Source: Moesziomyces globuligerus
Taxonomy: Eukaryota; Basidiomycota; Ustilaginomycetes; Ustilaginales; Ustilaginaceae
Direction of reading: 5' to 3'
Assembly: GCA_030849465.1 (NCBI GenBank)
Contig: JARVLF010000008.1
Span: 1 to 64,000 of the forward strand
DNA: 64,000 bases
The notes beneath the pieces were generated by a model. The model ran no database searches. It saw only the letters and a list, made by a program, of their open reading frames with translations, and was not told the origin of the DNA. Shown here in pieces: positions 59,989 through 64,000 of this stretch (the stretch's first letter is position 1; the number at the start of each line of letters is the position of its first letter). A program made the translations under genes and the position numbers.

Positions 59989-60123
59989 GGACGCCCGAAT
60001 GCTGTCCAACCCCAATCTCTCTCCATCATCTTTCCACTCATCCTCTCTTCTCTCACTCATCTCTTCCACTCTTCTCTCTGATCTCCTCTTCGGAATCACA
60101 AACAAGACCTCTCACATTTCAAG

Positions 60124-60999
60124 ATGAAGTTCTCTGCCATCCTCATTGCTGCCTCGCTCGCCGTCGCTGCTTCGGCTGCTCCCCTCCCTTCGACGCCCTC
60201 GTACGGCCTCGCTAACGGCAACGCCAACGGCAACGCCAACGCTGCCGATTTCTCCGGTAACGACAACGGTAGCAGCAACAAGGGCATCGGTAACGGCAAC
60301 GGTAACGGTAACGGCAACTACTTCGGATACTACAATGGTAACGACAACGGTAACGGCAACAAGGGAGCTGGCAACGGCAACCTTAACGGCAACCTGAACG
60401 GTGGTGTAGGTGCCGGTAACGAGAACGGCAACAAGAACAAGGGCCTGCTCAACGGCAACGGCAACGGTAACGGCAACATTGGCACCGGCTACGACTACAC
60501 TGGAAGCAAGAACGGCAACGGAAACAAGGGTGCTTTCAACGGCAACGGCAACGGCAACGTCAACGTCGGCTCCGGCACCGGTAACGAGAACGGTAACAAG
60601 AACAAGGGTATCGGCAACGGTAACCTTAACGGTAACCTCAACACTGGCGATGACAGTGGCAGCAAGAACGGCAACTTCAACAAGGGCATTGGCAACGGTA
60701 ACGCCAACGGCAACCTCAACAGCGGTGATGACAGCGGCAACAAGAACGGCAACTTCAACAAGGGTGCCCTTAACGGTAACGCCAACGGCAACGGCAACAG
60801 CGGTGATGACAGCGGCAACAAGAACGGCAACTTCAACACCGGCATTGCCAACGGTAACCTTAACGGAAACGCCAACACCGGCTCGTACAGCGGTAACAAG
60901 AACGGCAACGGAAACACTGGTGCCTTCAACGGAAACCTTAACGGCAACGGCAACTCCGGCTACGGCAGCGGCAACGGCAACGGCAACAACAACAGCTAA
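60124..60999 (+). CDS. Secreted Asn/Gly-rich tandem-repeat protein
   Basis: A single exon of 291 residues from ATG 60124. Residues 1-19 are a signal peptide (MKFSAILIAASLAVAASA). From about residue 40 to the end the protein is about nine tandem repeats of 26-28 residues, with core SGNKNGNFNKG followed by NGN-rich spacing. The last five repeats are exactly 26 residues. Composition is dominated by Asn and Gly with Lys, Asp and Ser; there is no Cys and no clear Kex2 site. At the DNA level the repeats are 78-bp units made of GGTAACGGCAAC words. No function can be assigned. It is probably exported to the wall or apoplast, where repeat proteins of smuts act as surface or effector proteins. Confidence 0.88.
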   Translation: MKFSAILIAASLAVAASAAPLPSTPSYGLANGNANGNANAADFSGNDNGSSNKGIGNGNGNGNGNYFGYYNGNDNGNGNKGAGNGNLNGNLNGGVGAGNENGNKNKGLLNGNGNGNGNIGTGYDYTGSKNGNGNKGAFNGNGNGNVNVGSGTGNENGNKNKGIGNGNLNGNLNTGDDSGSKNGNFNKGIGNGNANGNLNSGDDSGNKNGNFNKGALNGNANGNGNSGDDSGNKNGNFNTGIANGNLNGNANTGSYSGNKNGNGNTGAFNGNLNGNGNSGYGSGNGNGNNNS

Positions 61000-63900
61000 G
61001 CCAGACGCCCTCACAGCCTGCTACTGGTGCTTGCATCGTGCTCTTGAAACAGGTCAAGAGTTGACTCGACTCTTGCCGACGACACGCCAGCTACGGGCCT
61101 ACTTGCAACAAGCATCCTGGTCCCTCTCCCCGGTCATTGAAACGTCACGCCTCCGTCCAAGTCACGCGACTCTTCCCCCTTTCTGCTTCTTAGTTCACTT
61201 TAGAGTTGTCTGATCGATGCGCTCATCCGGTGCTACACGCTGGCTTGGGTCTCTCAGACACTTCCTTTCGGGTTTCCTTTGTTTTCGCATAGCTTCTTCG
61301 CACGGTCCGAGATCTGACTCTGGACTCGAATACGAGTAGCTTCTCCTCCTAAGTTTCTCTGTTTGAACTGCCTGTGACGATCGATAACACAGGAGGAAGA
61401 CAACCAAATTGATCCCAGCTCCTTCGCAACTTTACTTGCTCCGATCACACAGCACAGCGGTTGAGAGAGCCCGCTCGAAGGGCTCAGAGCCCCAATGGGC
61501 AAGTCGCATCACCAATCGTTCGATGCTACTTCAGGGTTGAAATTGCACGCGGCAGTGAGGGACATGGCATCTGTCAATCATGGCCAATACCAGGCTCGAT
61601 TTTTGTATTTTAAATTCGTTCGTGGTCTCTCCGTTGTTCCAGGGCCTTCCGCCCCCGCTCCGGTTGCTTCGGCCTGGCAGCAAACAGATATCTTTCGATT
61701 GCAGAATCGAATGTGGATTTGTGTTGGAAGTGGACCATAAGGCGTGGTCTAGCCTTCTCTGTAAGTGTGTTGCCGTTGCGGACCGTACATGATCCTGATC
61801 TGTCAGTGTGGCGGTGTCTGTCAAGAAAGGTATTTTATACTCATCGGGTCTCTGAGAGCTCTCGTTCCCTGGTACCGCACATCTTTCCTCCATGTCCCCG
61901 ATAGAGTGGAAAAGCGAGGGAAAAAAAGGCTGCAAAATGTTGAGAAATCTCTAGCGTGCGCCAGCATCTGAATCAGGGCCACACAGTGCCTCTACGACTC
62001 AACGTATTTCCGAGACTACCAACACGTGGCTGCGCTGTCTTCCGCGCCGTGGAGGCGCAACAAACTGTCGGAGGGGTTTGCAAATGGATCGGAGAGGAAT
62101 GAAACGCTCTCTTGGACAGCGAAGCTGGCCTGATCTTGTCTCTCTTTCGCATTCAGCGCCTCGAAGCTATTGCGCCTTTCAGGGCGGGACCTCAACGCCG
62201 GCACGGTACCATTAGAGCAAGCTGCTACAAAATACGACTAAATTTCAATACTAGGATTCTCTGTACCTGCGTAGCCGTTTGGACCTTTTTGTAACAATGG
62301 CATGCAGATCATATGAAAATTAGTTTATGCTTGTTTAAAAATATTTCAAGGCCAGGGCATGAGCACAGCGGATTTTCTGATTTGGATCCGTGGGGATCCG
62401 CACGGGACTCTGAGTTATGCACGGGCAATTTGAAGTCCCGCTTTTCTTAAATAAATAAGGACCTTCAGCTTCGGCTCAAAGCTTTGGCTGATCTTCAAGA
62501 GAAACCCCGCTGATCCGCAAGTCAATCTCCACGTTTCCGTTGCATGTCGCTTTACCTCTTCTCGACCAGCAGCGCGCGAGTATTGTACTTCTAAGTAGCT
62601 TGCTAATCACCTCGCCGATCTTTGAAATCGTTTTGAACACGACCTTGTTGAAAGTTTTCGTTATTCCGCGATGACTTGTAATGATATTGCAGCTTCCCAC
62701 GTCAAATTCGTCGTCCGACCAGATGAGACCCTTCATGAGCTGGTCTCTCTAGCCTGCGTGCCAACCGTGGTGGGATCTCTTAGAGTTGCCCTCTGTGCTC
62801 TTCTCTCTCTCTTGCCACTGATTTCTTTGCTCGCATGTCGAACCAAGGCCCAACGACGCTCAAGTGCACGATTTGCGATTCTAGGAACGACTGACTCAGA
62901 GTCTCGAAGCAATGCACGGTCAGACTTTGTGCCTACGCATTCACGGTGTACTGCCGTATTTTGCAGGCCACACTTTTACTGCCACATCATCCGCCTTTCC
63001 AGCGAAGCCGAGAAGCCCGCACCGCGCTCTGTCGTAACAGCGCTGCAACCCTGTGGGAGTGAAAGAAAGAGGGCGCGGGCGCACGGTCAGGGTCTGTATG
63101 GCGACATCTGGGCGGCATGGTGGACGGGGACGAAAGGTAAGGATCGGGCGCGAGACTGAGACATCCTGCCGAACCAAAGAAGTGCTTGCTGTCTCTCGGT
63201 TCCGCCTCCTCGCTGGCCTGCTGTAGCGCATGGCCTTCTTAACTAAAGACCCAAGTGGCAATCTTCTGAAATCCTGTGAACTTCTTCCCTGGCCTTTTAT
63301 TGACGACCGAGGCCAGACGGCCGAACGAGCCAGTGCGGGACCATGCACGCGTGCGGATGGGCCTTCACCCATCCCCCACCAATCTGCCGTTCCATCCAGC
63401 CGGACTAACGGGTCACACTGTCCATACTCACGGCAAGCTTATGAAAGACGTCCTATCCTCGAAACGTCCTTTTTTGCAGCAGCTTGCGCGCAGAGTTGGT
63501 CTCATCAGATAGCACGCCCAATCATGAGCTCCAGCGTCCTGTCTGGCGAGGCGGCGTGGAATTGCTGCACGGTAAATGGTCATGAACGTAGAGCTGGTTT
63601 TTCAAGCTGGCGCTGCAAGGAGTTCCGAACGGTACGGGCCGTGCTCACATTCAACATTCGCCCGCTCCAAGACCACGTCGAGCATGCAAAAAGACGCTTG
63701 GTTCACGGATCTCGGGTCCGGACCGGGTGCGAGGACCGGCCAGCTCGCTCGCGTGGCGGAATCTTTGTTGAAATTCGCTTCGAAGCATTACAGTATGGTC
63801 GCGAATTGCGGAGCTGTAACGCATGCCGGGCTTGAAGTCCAAACAAACGTATTAAAATACTATATGTGTATTTTGCGAAAGGTGGCGGAGGTCTGGGACG

Positions 63901-64000
63901 GGATGGAGAGTCAGCCGATCACGGGTCAGAAAGTTGATCGCCGCTGCTTCAATAGCCCGCCTTCCACTGTACTCCAGACTTTTCGAGAGACCTGTCCGGC
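61000..64000. other. Gene-poor right end of the window
   Basis: The first few hundred bases are 3' UTR of the repeat protein. A plus-strand frame from ATG 62671 to 63159 (162 codons) has one hydrophobic stretch but no family features. A more AT-rich patch lies near 62280-62460. I see no RNA gene or repeat of note. Confidence 0.45.

Larger units (their letters stand above)
55662..60123. other. Long gene-poor region
   Basis: About 4.4 kb with the MFS promoter on the left and the promoter of the Asn/Gly-rich protein on the right. It contains a 22-bp perfect palindrome at 57482-57503 within TACTG-type repeats, followed by AT-rich sequence. A frame with a true ATG runs from 57545 to 58264 (239 codons), but it has no recognisable domain or biased composition. 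I do not support it as a gene. Confidence 0.45.

Noticed and set aside
60112..61014. 300-codon frame antisense to the Asn/Gly-rich protein
   Set aside because: A repeat-driven shadow made of V-A-V type residues; the sense strand has signal peptide, TATA box and leader.
62671..63159. 162-codon plus-strand frame with a hydrophobic stretch
   Set aside because: Only one possible membrane segment and no other support; left as unassigned.

Overview
The window looks like the end of a chromosome or scaffold from a basidiomycete fungus, most likely a smut (Ustilaginomycotina). The evidence is GC-rich coding sequence, short GT-AG introns with CTGAC-type branch sites, TTAGGG telomere repeats, a Cre1/Mig1-type repressor and an intron-containing nuclear tRNA. 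The order is inferred from gene content; the species cannot be read from the sequence.

Positions 1-15842 are a repeat-rich, subtelomere-like block. Three copies (A, B, C) of a subtelomeric unit carry a minus-strand C2H2-like zinc-finger ORF preceded by a GACCGTCT minisatellite. An interstitial (CCCTAA)n array (2167-2346) joins copy B to a truncated Ty3/gypsy chromovirus on the minus strand (2347-5274), whose LTR interrupts the zinc-finger ORF of copy C. A second copy of the same retrotransposon is complete on the plus strand (6957-15837). It has 940-bp LTRs with three differences between them, a GGGAC target-site duplication, gag, a 1286-residue pol with a chromodomain, and a spliced antisense gene between pol and the 3' LTR. 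Both copies are studded with a 29-bp palindromic unit (11-bp arm, 7-bp spacer, 11-bp arm). The telomere junction at 2347 falls inside one of these units.

Positions 15843-64000 look like core genome: an aldo/keto reductase (-), a large histone-H1-like winged-helix protein (-), malate dehydrogenase (+, four exons), a bZIP factor (-), tRNA-Gln(UUG) with an intron (-), a secreted Tri14-like beta-propeller protein (-), DCC1 (-) head-to-head with TRM10 (+), a Cre1/CreA-type repressor (+), eIF3j (-, seven exons) head-to-head with an FBXO9/Pof7 F-box protein (+), Misato/DML1 (-) head-to-head with a UBA-zinc finger-UBX protein (+), dephospho-CoA kinase (+), a DHA1-type MFS transporter (-), and a secreted Asn/Gly-rich tandem-repeat protein (+). 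Fungal genes are transcribed singly, so neighbours share promoters rather than operons. The long intergenic stretches (37075-40255, 55662-60123, 61000-64000) show no gene I can support.

The most interesting material is in the retrotransposon: the dispersed 29-bp palindromes, an antisense gene whose splicing assembles a Zn2Cys6-like cysteine pattern, signs of self-primed reverse transcription, and a telomere added at a palindrome.
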